From Harmonia axyridis (Eukaryota > Arthropoda > Insecta > Coleoptera > Coccinellidae), in the NCBI RefSeq assembly GCF_914767665.1, contig NC_059505.1, positions 23,557,506-23,621,505 on the forward strand: a stretch of 64,000 nt of DNA, given 5' to 3'. A program made the translations under genes and the position numbers. Below the pieces are notes generated by a model, which was not told the origin of the DNA, searched no databases, and was given only the letters and a program-made list of their open reading frames with translations. Position 1 is the stretch's first letter, and each line of letters starts with the position of its first letter. Positions 22,080-33,884 of the stretch are shown here, piece by piece.

Positions 22080-23795
22080 TTCCTGTACCAAGGAGTCCCG
22101 TATGGTTCTGCTTGGCGCTGAACCCCCTTTCTAAGCAACTGAATGCTACTGAAAAAGGTTTCAATGTCAAAAGAAATAGAAATACTATTACACTCAATCA
22201 TTTGCTCCACATGGATGACCTAAAACTGGCAACAAAAACCAATTGCAAATTGTGGATTGGACAAGTGTTGTACTATTAGCGTAGTTCGTGGAAAAATCCA
22301 AGATGAACCAATCGCTCTCTCCTGTCCATTGACAGGAGATAGAAGCAATGAAATCGGACGATCTTTACAAATACCTAGGAATAAAACAAAACCGACGAAT
22401 AAACCATCAAAGAATGAAGAAAGACTTAACAACTGAGTTCATTAGGAGAATCATTAAAATTTCGAAAACAAACCTCAACAGCAAGAACACGACGAGAGCT
22501 ATCAATACATATGCATGTTCAATTCTAACATACTCTTTCGGTATAATTCCATGGAGCAAAACAGATATAGAAAACCAGCAACGCAAAATGAGAACCTTGA
22601 TGACAAAAGCACACAAGCACCATCCGAAAAGTAGCATTGAGGACGACACTGCCGAGGAATGAGGGAGTCAGAGGTCTGCTAGACATCATGGAACTTACCC
22701 ATGGGTAAATTTAATGCCTACGAACATACTTCAAAGACAAATCAGGCACGTCAGAGGTCTACAAAGTACTGTGTGGAGCAGACGAATCAACACCTTTACA
22801 ACTGCACAAGGAGCAATTGTCATACAACCACCAGACAATCCAAGAAGAACTGCGAAGATGGAGAGAAAAGCCCCTGAATGGACGACATTTCAACGAGATG
22901 AACCAGGATCATGTCGACATTGAAGCGTCAAACTATTGGCTCACATGAGGTGCAATGTATCCAGAAACGGAAGGATTTCTTTTAGCTATACAAGATCAAG
23001 TGATCTCATCGAGAAAATACTGCAAACATATCATAAAGGATCGAACTATTACTGACGATCGATGCCGTTATGGGTGTCCAACAAATGAAACAATCCAACA
23101 TTTCACGGGAGGATGTCAAATGTTTACAGGAAAAGAATATAAAGAGAGACATGATGCAGTAGGAAAGATACTACACCAAGAAATGGCAATCAAATTAAAA
23201 CTAATTCATTCTGAAAAAGTACCATACTACAAATACCAACCGGAAACCATCCTGGAAAACGAAACTGTACTGGGATTGTACAGTTTTGACTGATAAAACA
23301 GTTCCTCACAACAGGCCAGATATACTGCTAGTCGATAAACATCAAAACACAGCAATACTCATCGATGTAGCAATACCAAAAAACAACAACATGCGTCAAA
23401 AAGAGGTCGAAAAAATTTCAAAATATAGGGACCTCTAATTTCAGATAAAGGGTCAGTGGGAATGATATCAACGGAAACTATTCCAATTATCATCTCAACC
23501 ACTGGAAAAGTTCCCAAAAATCTCAAGAGGAATATCAAGCAACTGGGACTTAGTGAGTAATATAATACAAAAGCTGTTCTTTATGGTACTACAAGGACGG
23601 TGAGAAAATTCCTAGGAAGCGAAGGACAGGCCCAAGGATCACCAGGGGGACCACAAGGACCAGACACGACCGAGCACTACCCTTCTGATATTTTAAATAT
23701 CTGGGATTGAGTGAATGTTCCTCTTAGCGGGGGGTGAGAAGCCGACGGCGAGGAGAAATCCTACGCGTATAGGCAAAAGTCGGGATAATAATAAT
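22080..23795 (+). pseudogene. R4/Dong-like LINE with restriction-like endonuclease, copy 1
   Basis: 5'-truncated. Pieces in order: end of RT (NPLSKQLN near 22125, then HLLHMDDLKL with the catalytic Asp pair at about 22200), a YKYLGIKQNRRI segment (22366 onward) with NTYACSILTYSFGIIPW, a zinc-binding stretch CRYGCPTNETIQHFTGGC (C-x3-C-x7-H-x4-C, about 23070-23120), and the endonuclease (RPDILLVDKHQ-x-A-x-LIDVAIP, about 23308-23375; K/Y motif KISKYRDL). The coding frame is broken at least four times. The 3' UTR runs from about 23570 to a (TAA)n tail at about 23790. The TAA tail fits the Dong/R4 group. Three more copies of this family occur in the window. Confidence 0.85.
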
Positions 23796-24591
23796 ATTTT
23801 ATTAAACATAAACATTGATAGCATATTTACAGTTTGTACATTCTAGGCGATCTTTAGTACAGACCTTCTTCTCATGCTTTCTATTACAATTAGGACATAC
23901 TTGACTCCAAAGAACATTTATCAGCACGATACCTATCTCCAACATCGAAAACACCTCAGTACACTCACAAATTAAAAAAACCCGTAGCTTTTCCACCCTA
24001 CACAAAGAACTGTTCACCGGATGATTTCAAAATAACTTTGATATTCACGAATCAATTTGAGTTGATCTGAGATATTTTCAGTAAAATTTTGAATTTTTAT
24101 CATGCCTAAAAATTCTCCAACCTCTTTCAGATTACCATTTTCCAACTTGACTTTTGGGTTCATCCTTTTCCTCGTAGATATTTCATACTCTTTTCCAAGT
24201 TTACTCTGTGTTTTAATTTTCAAGTTTTCAAAAGAATGTTCATCCTCGCAATGCACAACAACACATCCGTTCGACGTTTTTCTGATTTTGGATACCGATA
24301 CCACAATATCAGCTGGAATAATTTCATCTTCTAACGCATTTCTTGTAATAATACTGTTTTGTTTACAATTTTTCGATTTCATAATTGAAGGTTCAATTTT
24401 ATTTGAGATTTTACGAAAATTTATTTGATATTTCTGCAAATGAAGGCTGCTTCGAATGCTGCATAATGTTTAATAACTGTTCAGTTTTATTCCATATTTC
24501 TTCGGTCCTTTGGTTCAAATTAGTTGTTGTCTAACTTTTCAGTTTTGATTCTGCAGTTTGTAAACATCCACCACAAAATAATTTGATGGTA

Positions 24592-27500
24592 GGGGAGACC
24601 GGGGCTAGTTGGCCCATTTTTTAAACTTTTTCCCTTTTTAAGATGAATAAATTGAAATTGCTTAGTGAGCAAAACTTTGTTAAAATGCTTCAAGTTTGGG
24701 CTTATCTAAAACACTTCAAAGTAATTTGTAATTCAAAGGTTTTCAGTGTAATAATTAGTTATATGTGTTGATGTCAAGTGGGCCAACTATCCCCGGGTTA
24801 GGGGTAAGTTGGCCTTAAGTCTGGGGTAATTTGCTCCATATGTAAGATGCAAGAAGAAATGAAAAATCAATAATTATCTGAACAATATATAGGTACTTTT
24901 AACACACATTTGAGTGACAATTATAAAATTGCTAAACCTAAACTTTGGCATTTCAAAATAATTATAAAATCTCATAAATAACTTCAATAATATTTTTCTT
25001 GATGAAAAAAAAACAGAAAATAGATTTGAGGGAGAACATTAACAAATAACAAAGTTAAAAAACCAAAAAATGAAGTCAAAACAATAACAATTCGAAAAAC
25101 TAAATAAATATTCTTCTCATAATATGACATTATAATTAATCATCTGCTTGACAATTCTCGCAAATATAAAACAAAATGTCTCCATCTGTACAAAGTTCAT
25201 GAGCCCAGTTCTTGCAACGAGTGCATTGAACCCATTTATCTCCTCTACGACTGTCAGTATATAATTCTAGGCACACAAGACAAAAACTATCGTTTTCTTC
25301 ATCATCGCATAATTGCTTAGGCACCTTGGATTGTCTTGAATAGTTTTCTTTGCCTTCTCCACTGAACAAATCTCTTGTAGCGCCTTTAACTTTGGAATTT
25401 ATTTTTGGTTTCGTTTTCTTATTGGGGATTTTTTTATTTTCAGATCGCTCTTTTTCTTTTTCAAGCTCCATTTTAACTGGTGTATCCGTCAAAATAGCTG
25501 TGGTTCTACGTTTTCTACCTCTTTTGTTGCTTTGGGGAACTCGTGCTTCAGCTTTCGGTAATGGTCGCAATTGTTCGAGATAAAATGAACCTGCATTAGA
25601 TACTGAGGGGCCAGCTTCCAGCAAATCCTTCTGAGAAATGGAAAAGCTGGAAGCCCTAACCTGAACACTATTATTGCCGTTGCTCATTTTTATTTCTTCT
25701 GGAGGAAGCGCTTCAGTAGCAATATCCGATAAAGCAGTAATATGATGCTCAGCAGCTACTCGGTCAGCTGCAGTGATATTATTCTCAAATGTATCATCGA
25801 CCAAATTCGAATTATTATCTACTTGATTAATATTTGTGGATTCCAGAGGTCTATCGGTTGAATAACTTGGTAAAAAATCATCCTCAGTAAAAATATTCCG
25901 ATTCAACGGAGATATGCCAGTTACTTGAAAACCGGATTGAATGTTTTTTGGAGTACAGGCTAATGGCAAAGCTTCTTTGGCTAACTGTGGAATATTATAG
26001 ATATTCATTGTTTTTCCAGGATTATTTGTTATCCAAGCATCTGCAGCTGTATTTATGTATTTTTTGAAGGGACCATAGACGCTTCGGTCCAGTGGCTGCA
26101 ACTTGTGACTGCAGTGAGGAGGAAATGACAGAACTATCACTCCATCTTTTTTAAACAAATCTAGAGCTTCAATCGAGAGATGTGAATCATGATTGTCTAA
26201 GAGCAGAAGTACAGGTTTATCTTGAGATGCTCGAGAATATTTAATGAAATGTTTTGCAAACTTTATGAAATTTGCCTCAATCATCCACCCAGATCGATTG
26301 CTGTCTCCATCGCTACCTATTGGAGCATTTTGTAGAAAATAATCTCGAAAGTTGACCCGCGGAAAGACAAAAAAAGGAGGAATGCTATTTCCTGCAGCAG
26401 AAACAGCAAGAGCCATCGTCACCAGAGATCCCCTTTCAGCTGATGTAATTCTTCCAATCTGTTTAAATCCTCGACGAGCTATTACCTTGTTGGGTTTTTG
26501 CACTGTAGTTATTCCAGTTTCATCCATATTGTATATATCAGACGGGAGAAACTGGTATTTTCTCATTACTCTTTCCAAATTATCGAAAAATTTTGAGACG
26601 TTTGTCGGATTGAAACTGGATGCTCTGGCTTGACTGGTGGCCTCCGGTGTCCTTATAGATAGAGAAGAATTCCTTTTTATAAATGCTGTTAACCAATCTT
26701 CCCCGGCCATTTCTTTTTCCAACCAACTTTTTGGCATTCTAGCATTTATAGCAACTGCGTACTGGAAAGCCAATTTTCTGACTTCTTTCGGTGATAAACC
26801 GTAATATATGTCTGCTGCTTTCTTCAGGTAGTTACCCAAATGCTCTTCTTGTTGCCGAGGAAATACCTGTAACGGAAAGTTTAGTATGTACTAATACTTT
26901 GATGATGAGCACTTGATAATAATATTTTTATTATTAATATTATCATAATATTGATTAAAAAAATTTTCCATCTCGATATACCTGCCAATATTTCGCATAT
27001 CCTACTTCAATTTCTTCTTCCGGTACGCTGCCTTCACTGCCACCGTTCTCTATGAATTTATTAACATATCTCGAAAGGGTTTTTCTAGGAATGTTGAAAT
27101 CGAAAGCTGTTTTCCTAACTGATTGTTTTCCCTTTACAACTGCAGACACCGCTTCCAGCATGACCCCCTTCGGTGTTTTGCCTCTTTCTGTTTTCCTTTT
27201 ATAGGTACGCATGCTTCTATTTCCTGAAAAATAATAAATTAAATGAATCTTACGTTTCGGGGCAAATTCGCCATATGGCCAACTTGACCCTGTTTTCTTT
27301 GGCCAACTTGCCCCAGTTGACATCACTGCCTAAAGGGCTTTCTACTTTTTCATTCAGATGGATTATATCTTTCAATTAAGATGTAAAATGTAGACGAAAA
27401 ACCCTCCAATCAATATAAATATAAAACATAAGAAACAAACTCACCTTGAGTTCACAAACACAGTAAAACTACAAAATGATTATTTTACCACGAACACTCG

Positions 27501-27681
27501 CCAACGGAAAAAATGATGTACAATCTCTGTAGGTCCTGGTACGAGACTAACGTGTAATGCAGATGTTTCGGAAAGATGTTTAACACATTCCTTATGACTA
27601 CTAGCGCTATCTGATGATATGGATAAAAATTAAACCCGGTTGGCTAACTTACCCCTATGGCCAACTAGCCCCGGTCTCCCC
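24592..27681 (-). mobile_element. pogo-like DNA transposon, 3090 bp, apparently complete
   Basis: Perfect 23-bp terminal inverted repeats starting GGGGAGACCGGGGCTAGTTG, each flanked by TA (24590-24591 and 27682-27683). Subterminal copies of GGCCAACT-type words lie near both ends (about 24780-24815 and 27275-27315). The transposase reading frame is open, so this is one of the youngest-looking elements in the window. Confidence 0.92.
25136..27212 (-). CDS. pogo-family transposase with C-terminal PHD finger
   Basis: Two coding exons: 27212-26982 (77 residues) and 26866-25136, joined in frame across a 115-bp intron with GTATAT donor and TTACAG acceptor. A TTTTTCAG acceptor just upstream of the ATG suggests a 5' UTR intron. 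Total about 653 residues. Residues about 10-55 form a Psq/CENP-B-like helix-turn-helix (GKQSVRKTAFDFNIPRKTL). A Tc5/CENP-B helix-turn-helix follows (about 90-150, LAFQYAVAIN..PKSW..K..AGEDWL..F). The DDE_1 domain has YNMDETG (Asp about 192), LLLLDNHDSH and HKLQPLDRSVYGPFKKY, giving Asp-Asp-about 35-Asp. Residues about 430-560 are charged and probably disordered. The last 48 residues form a PHD finger (CLVC, CTRC, H-x2-C, CENC). A PHD tail occurs in some insect pogo/Tigger-like proteins. Likely a working transposase; host domestication is less likely because the TIRs are intact. Confidence 0.9.
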
Positions 27682-27814
27682 TACCGCATTCTTCCTTCAA
27701 CTTAATAAATCCTTCAGTTTTACACAACCAAGATGAAATCGATTTTCACAGTAATCATACTTTACGTATCTCGAATTTACATTACATCATATATACATGT
27801 GTACCCGGTGCCAT

Positions 27815-28550
27815 CTCGAAAACTGGTTATAATGTCATAGTATCCATTCCTTATACTATGCTAGTACACTACAGACCATTTTCTATGCATCTTCCAAAAG
27901 ATCATTTCTTCCAAATATTATCTTCGTCGTCATCTATTGATAATTCCAATTTATTCTTCGGAAATTAACGCGCGTGTAATGGAACTACGTTTATTTTTCA
28001 ACATATTGTATTTGAACATATTGAACATAACTCAAGAGCTCATGAATTGAAGCTTTTATGCGAGCGCATAAATCTCTTTTGCACACACGATCACACACAT
28101 ACGGTTGGTAGGCCCCAGACGATTTAATTAAAAAACATGATAGATAACATCATATGCGGTACCCGAACGCTTCTTTGTCGACCATATTCCGTGCAGAATG
28201 ACGCACTATTGTGAAATTGACATTGAATGATTTATGCCAAAATGGATACACCGACTACCCTACCCTTCGGTCTCACGTGTTCTCTGCAAACTCCATGGTT
28301 TGGAAAGTTTATTTTTCACACCAAATGCGGATCAGAAATGGGAACAAAATAAAACATTTGAACCTTTTTCGTTGTCAGTTGAATCTTTTATGAGGTGGTC
28401 TTTGGCATGAAGTTCTAAAGTTGAGAATGATATAACTAGAAATACTAACACCTGATTCTGGGATAATTGTATAATTCGAGGCTGTGAAATCAATCAAACC
28501 CGCATATCTGCAAAATGTATATTTTCACCCACTTTGAAGTTTTCGCATAT
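27815..28550. other. no gene recognised
   Basis: No domain, terminus or strong repeat seen; the short ORF 28211-28393 is probably chance. Confidence 0.4.
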
Positions 28551-28551
28551 A

Positions 28552-29666
28552 TACTGGGTGACCCCGGGGTGCGTAAATGGTCCATAAAAAAGTTTTTATT
28601 CAAGCTATCGACTTGATTGTTTTAACCAAACGATAGGTGCCTAATATGCACATCCTGAAAATACTTTTATCCACATACAGTATGTCCGAAAATGAAATAC
28701 ATACATAGTTTTGGTTTTTTAAAGGGTAACCCCCTATCTTTCATATATCTCTGGATTAAGCACTTAATTTTCGATAAAACAAATGAACAATGTGAAAACC
28801 ATGTGAACCAATGTGAACCATGTGAAAAAAAGGTTGAGGAAAACCTTTTTATAAATCTTCAAATAGACCGCCATCATTTCCCACACAAAATGCTAGTCTT
28901 CTTATAAATGAGCATGGAACTCTACCAAGAGTTTCTCCATCAATTGAACGGAAGGCTTCCGTGATCCCATGTTTCATGTCATTTTCAGTTGTCGGTAGAT
29001 CTCTGAAAAATCTCTCCTTCACGTAACCTCAAAGAAAGAAATCTATAGGAATTACATCTGGGGATAGCACGAGCTAAGGAATGGTTCCTCCTCGGACAAT
29101 CCAACGATTAGGATAGGATTGGTCTAAATATTGTCGAACTATCTAATGGTTATGCATTGAAGCACCATTGTGCTGTAACCACGTGGTTTTCTTTCAACAT
29201 TCCAGGAATAAATTATCGAAGAAAATGTGAATAGCGTTCACCATTCAGCACATTGTCGAAGAAGTAAGGTCCAATAACGTAATGTCCAATATATCCTGCC
29301 CATTGAGCCACCATCGATTTTGGTGATCAACTCTTCTAAAACCATGAGGATTTTCGACTGCATGATAATGCATATTATGTGACCGATCCACTTCTTTTGA
29401 ACATTGCCTCATCGGAAAATAGAATTTTTTTCGAAATAATATAACCAATTATATCATTCATTTTTATACTGCAACGATTTTGCACGATTCAATTCATGTT
29501 ATGTTACTGAAATTTTCGAACACGTGGTAATTTGTCAATTCATCGTATGCGATTAGTCGCCGAGGAAGCGCCAACGCATGCGCTTATCTAGAGAAGGAAA
29601 CAGAGAGAATTTTTTGAAATATTTTCATTAATTATTGAGACTTCAGGAAAAATACGCACCCTGTAT
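28552..29666 (-). mobile_element. mariner-like element, internally deleted and decayed
   Basis: A TACTGGGTG end at 28552 and a CACCCTGTA end near 29657-29666 face each other. The minus strand carries transposase scraps: an ILFSDEAMF segment (about 29440, first Asp), NMHYHAVENPHGF, an IGPYFFDNVLNGERY segment (about 29275-29230), and W-P-like and C-terminal scraps toward 28700. The N-terminal helix-turn-helix is missing. Multiple frame breaks. Confidence 0.7.
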
Positions 29667-30260
29667 TAGATTTCAGCTATTACTAGTTTGATTTGAGATT
29701 TAGAATTTAATTTATTGTCAAGAATTGTAACTGGATTCTCGGTAAGTGTTGACATGAATATTTGCATTCAACAAGTAATAATCTTACCAGGAAGAATTGA
29801 TTAATTTTGAATCAGTAGTTTTTTTTAGAGTCATCCATCTCGTAGAAACGTATTTCAAGTTTGGTAGAATTCTTTTTGTGTCAAATATTTTCAATAAAAC
29901 TCCTTCACAGGTTTGTTTTATGATAAATGTAATCATTTCTTCATAATTTCTTGGTTAGAAATCTGGAAAGGAGTTGTAAATTCAGGTAAACATATTCTAA
30001 TATCGTTGTTCATTTTCCCAAAGGACCTGGCGTGGGATTGGAACAACAGAAACCTCTCTTGGGATTGAAAAATATCAAGAAATACTTCCTTGAGATATAG
30101 AATTTGGAATAGAACCTACATATGTTAAATCACTTTAGTTCCTGAAACTGAGAGAATACCTGCGTAATACCTAGCGTTATTATATCAACTTCGTTGAATG
30201 AGAATTGGATTACTATAGCTTCCTGCTAAGATCTGGAGTTTAGAAGGCTGAAAATAATCC
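29460..30260. repeat. dispersed repeat, copy B
   Basis: Matches copy A (10975-12200) in the same orientation. The first 190 bp overlap the right end of the mariner-like element; the rest (29690-30260) is unrelated to it, so the two copies share a composite structure. Confidence 0.7.
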
Positions 30261-30299
30261 ACAGAACAGGTTCCATCCTAATAGCATAGTAATTCATTA

Positions 30300-30720
30300 A
30301 AAACTGATCTGAGTTAAGTTTTCATTTCAATATTATTTGTTTAGAATGTAAAGGATCGATCTTCTATCACTTCCTGGAAATGGAACAGAGGAAATACTTA
30401 GCGTATTCAATACTTTCGGTGGGCATATCGGTTCCACAGTAGAGGAGAAGACTGATAACAGCCTTCCTTTTTTGGACATCGGCTAGTCGAGACCATTTCC
30501 TTCCAAGTGTTTTGAAGCAACTTAGAACTCTCAAACCCACCGTTAATGTAATATCAATTGTGTTCTCAAAACACCACTACCACCAAAAATGTTTCCCTAC
30601 CCTTATTCAGGGACTGCCTCAGAACCTAGTCCACATTTTACAAAATATTCCTCACATTAAAATTTCCATCTTCTGTTCACAAACATTTCAGCAGATTGAA
30701 AGATAAAATTTCAAACCTAT
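30300..30720 (+). pseudogene. possible Penelope-like RT scrap
   Basis: Frames around 30400-30490 read G-x-I-x-S-T-V-E-E-K-T-D-N-S-L-P-F-L-D-I, resembling the Penelope IkFTvE-E...LpFLDi motif. A following segment around 30600-30710 (LVHILQNIPHIKISIF) could be the connector to GIY-YIG. No further support. Confidence 0.4.
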
Positions 30721-30724
30721 AAAC

Positions 30725-31035
30725 ATAGTCCTACAACTTTGCTTCCTCCGTTTTTTGTTCCGAAATTCAAGACTTTATTTGTGAAAAACTGGTTATTTAT
30801 TTATGATTCAAAGTATTGTGCATCGCTGACCAATACTTTCTCCCATCTTTCGGGCAGCATACGAATCCCGCTATGACAAAACTGGTCATCTTTTGAAGCG
30901 ACCAACTTCTTCGTAAGATAGGAAGTGCTTGTCAGCCAAGCCGTATGCCATTGATTGAAACAAGTGATATTCCGAGGGAGCAACGACTGTTATGGAGAAT
31001 ATGGCGGGTGGGGAGGACCGAGTAGGACACCCCAT
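30725..31035 (-). pseudogene. mariner transposase C-terminus
   Basis: The minus strand shows HPPYSP near 31015, then in shifted frames a WHTAWLTS segment and SKDDQFCHSGIRMLPERWEKVLVSDAQYF (30890-30805). GI..LP.RW..v...d..YF is the conserved end of mariner transposases. The DDE core is absent. Confidence 0.75.
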
Positions 31036-31059
31036 TTCAACGTTTCCAAGTATAATTGT

Positions 31060-31390
31060 TATCTAGATAATGATGATGGACTATATGTTAGATAGTTCAT
31101 TTGGCTATTTCCATCATCTGTGCGGTTTGATGTTTCCGACGTTTCGGCAAACATTTGCTTGCCATCTTCAACGTGTTGGAAGGACTGATTGCCAAACTTG
31201 GTCTGTCTGGACTTGTACGCACTATACTTTTTCCGAGCTAGTATGAGGGTATATTGGGGTTGAAACTTTAGTAGTATTGGTTGTAATCCCTTCACTCTCA
31301 CTACTCCCTGCTTCTGTAGACTAGTAATGGGAGTGAAGGGATTGCAACCGATACGACTCAAGTTCAAACCTCAATACCCTGATACGCACT
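31060..31390 (-). other. Penelope-type tail with inverted repeat
   Basis: On the minus strand a TTGAAGA (31171-31165), GGCAAGC/GTTTGCC stem and GAAAC (31145-31141) form a hammerhead-like core. The adjacent CGCACAGATGATGGAAATAG stretch recurs at 57188 next to the same GCCGAAACGTCG word, so both are ends of one repeat family. Upstream (31246-31380) two arms of about 60 bp are inverted copies at roughly 80% identity, separated by CTGCTTCTGTAGA. Tail plus inverted arm is consistent with a Penelope-like terminal structure. Confidence 0.5.
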
Positions 31391-31496
31391 TTGAGAGTGC
31401 GCAAGTGTTCATAAAGATGATAGGAAATTTATTTAAGAACACAATATTATATTACACAAAGTTATATGTTTGAAACGAATAATTGCGGAATGATTC

Positions 31497-31960
31497 AATA
31501 CGCTCTATTAGTGTGACGTCACACTTCGCCATGTTTGATTCTCCTGTCAGTGTTCGGAATCCAAACAAATAAATTGTCATTCAAATTAGTACGGTGTCGT
31601 TGAAGGCATTGGCTTATTTTCATAAATAAGAGTATTTGAGGAACGACTTCAGTATGATTTGATAGACAGAAGGAACGAGGTTAATACCAGTAAGTTTGAA
31701 TCATGTATCATTCCCCAGATTTTGTAGAAAGCCGGGTTTATTAGTTGAACTTCAAGTTAGAACTTACTGGCATTAATCTCGTGCCTTCTGTCTATCAATT
31801 CAAAGTAGAATCGTTCCTGGAATAATCTTATTTATCAAAATAAGCCAATTTCTTCAACGACAACGTACTAATTCGAATGACGATTCGTTTGTTTGGATTC
31901 CGAACACAGACAGGAGAACTAAAATGGCGGTGTGTGACGTCATCACTAATAGAGCGCATT
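31497..31960. mobile_element. foldback element, 464 bp
   Basis: Arms 31497-31705 and about 31750-31960 are inverted copies at roughly 85% identity, with a loop of about 40-50 bp. Both arms carry TGACGTCA (31514-31521 and 31935-31942) near the ends and a CTCCTGTC-GTGTTCGGAATC segment. No ORF. No clear target duplication. Confidence 0.85.
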
Positions 31961-31964
31961 CTTC

Positions 31965-32620
31965 GTGAATCCTTCAAAGTATCAAATATGAATGATCGTG
32001 AAAAAAGAGAGGCGAAAAAAGATTCAATTTCATTTAAAAATATCAATATATTTCAATTCATGTGATCTTATAAAGGTCATTCTACGCAAATTATCAGTTT
32101 ACCAGTATAACTGCAGATTTATTAATTGGTATTTATTTTACCATGATTACGACTATGGAATATGTAAGATACATTGGAAACTTTTTAGGGTTTGAACAGC
32201 AAAATAATTGAGAATAATAAATTACTATTTTATTCCGTATTTTTCTTCTAGAAAGTCATTTCTCTGGCATGTTACCGCACTAAGATTCCGAATTGAATTG
32301 ATTATTTTATGCTATTGAAATATTAATATAATAGCAATACTCCCAATAAGGATTCAAATAAACAATAAAATTTGTGAATATTTCCAATTTATTGAGAAAA
32401 AATATTTTGGAAAAATTCACCAATACATCATGAAGCCGTCTACGTTAGTCATTCCTCTGGCTCTACTAGAAAATTACATAAAGCTGGATGGAGCTATAAT
32501 AAGCTAACGATTTAGAAGTTGACATTTTGCATTTCAAGATAAGCACGTGCAGTAGATTAGCCTTTTGTTATAAATTAATTATATTTCGTTAAATCATTCG
32601 TTTATTTTTTCTAATGGATG
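31965..32620. other. no gene recognised
   Basis: AT-rich, no domain or terminus until the Tc1-like left end at 32626. Confidence 0.4.
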
Positions 32621-32625
32621 ATATA

Positions 32626-33880
32626 CACTGCGCAAAAAAATTAACGCACATTCTGAAAATCTCAATTTTAATGAAAGTTAACTTTACATTGACTTTATAA
32701 CTTATTTTTTATGTTCTCTCGGGAAGGTTTTGAACGAAACAAGACAAATTAAATGGAAGAAAAATTCAGGATTTTACCGAATCTTATGTGAAAGAAGAGA
32801 AATAAACAATTTTCAAAATACTGAAATGCTGATAAGTGATTAAATACTTGGTATTTCCACCCCTTGCGTTAATTACAGCTCGGCAACGACGGTTCATACT
32901 CAAAATGAGTGATCTAATCCTTTCCAGATTTCTCTGAGTTGGATTCCTAAGTCATTAAGAGTAGCTGGATGATTTTCTGAACTTCTCGCCTTCTATTGAG
33001 GTTGTCCCAAACCTGCTCATTGGGATTGAGATCTGGACTTCTTGCTGGCCATTCCATTCGAGAGACTTCAACCTCTTCAAGGTACTCCTGAACGATGCGC
33101 GCACGATGGGGTCTGGCATTATCGTCCATAAAATTGAAATTTCCACTAATGTATGGGGCAAATGGCGTACATGCTCTTCAAGAATGTTCCTTATATGCCT
33201 ATCAGCATTCATAGCTCCATTATCAACGACCACTAGGTCTGTGCGAGCAGTCAGAGATATTCCACCCAATACCATAATTGATCCTCCCCCGAAACCAGTA
33301 GTATTCAGGAAATTACACTGAGGCCACTGAGCATATATTTCATGTGGACGTCTGTATACAAGGGAACGTCGATCACAATGGTAGAGGCAGAATCTAGACT
33401 CGTCTGTGAAGAGAACTCTTTCCCAATCAGCCTCTTCCCAATGGATATGCTCTCTCGCAAAATCAAAACGCGCCCTTCGATGGGCTGGGGTAAGAGCTGG
33501 GCCTCTTGCGCGACATGATGCCTTAAATCATATTCTCTGAGGCGATTTCTTATTGACTGAGTACTAATTTGCACCCCATGAGTTTGCTCAAGCTGATTTT
33601 GAAGGAGACGAGCGGTTGCAAACCGTTGTCTCAACGAAGAAACTCTCAAGTAACGTTCTTGAATGGCAGTTGTTACCCGTGGTCTACCCTGTCCTGGTCT
33701 TCGGACATTCATACCTGTCTCCCTGAATCGCTGCAACATTCTGGACACACTTGTATGGGAAACTCCAAACCTTTCAGCAATTCTTGTGTATGTCCACCCT
33801 TCTTCTCGCAAAACTACCGCTTGGGCACATTCCTCTTGGGTCAAATTGCGTGTTTCGCGTTGCATAGCGATCGAGTGTAG
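32626..33880 (-). mobile_element. Tc1-like element 3 with frameshifted transposase
   Basis: Starts after TA at 32624-32625 with CACTGCGCAAAAAAATTAAC; the right inverted repeat is not found, so it is truncated there. Minus strand: open frame 33865-33305 starts with a clean helix-turn-helix and GRPR motif (LTQEECAQAVVLREEGWTY, GRPRVTTAIQERYLR). Near 33490 the frame shifts; the first catalytic Asp lies in FTDESRF (about 33395, other frame). The second frame 33275-32955 gives MVLGGIS; DDNARPHRA (second Asp) and WPARSPDLNPNEQVWD (Glu) are in a further frame near 33125-33020. All three catalytic residues survive but in different frames. DD34E. Confidence 0.88.
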
Positions 33881-33884
33881 GAAA

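Larger units (their letters stand above)
23800..27810 (-). pseudogene. LINE ORF1 (gag-like) split by a pogo element
   Basis: On the minus strand, 27810-27683 encodes the first part of a PHD-like zinc finger (CENRFHLGCVKL) and 24590-24520 its last cysteines (FCGGC). A coiled-coil-like region follows, then an open frame 24439-24014 (IPADIVVSVSKIRKTSNGCVVVHCEDEHSF, KLGKEYEISTRKRMNPKV) typical of LINE gag proteins, and after a frameshift near 24014 a zinc-knuckle region (CPNCNRKHEKKVC, CTNC). The two halves are separated exactly at the TA where the pogo element sits. No ORF2 follows. Product would have been an RNA-binding ORF1 protein. Confidence 0.65.
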
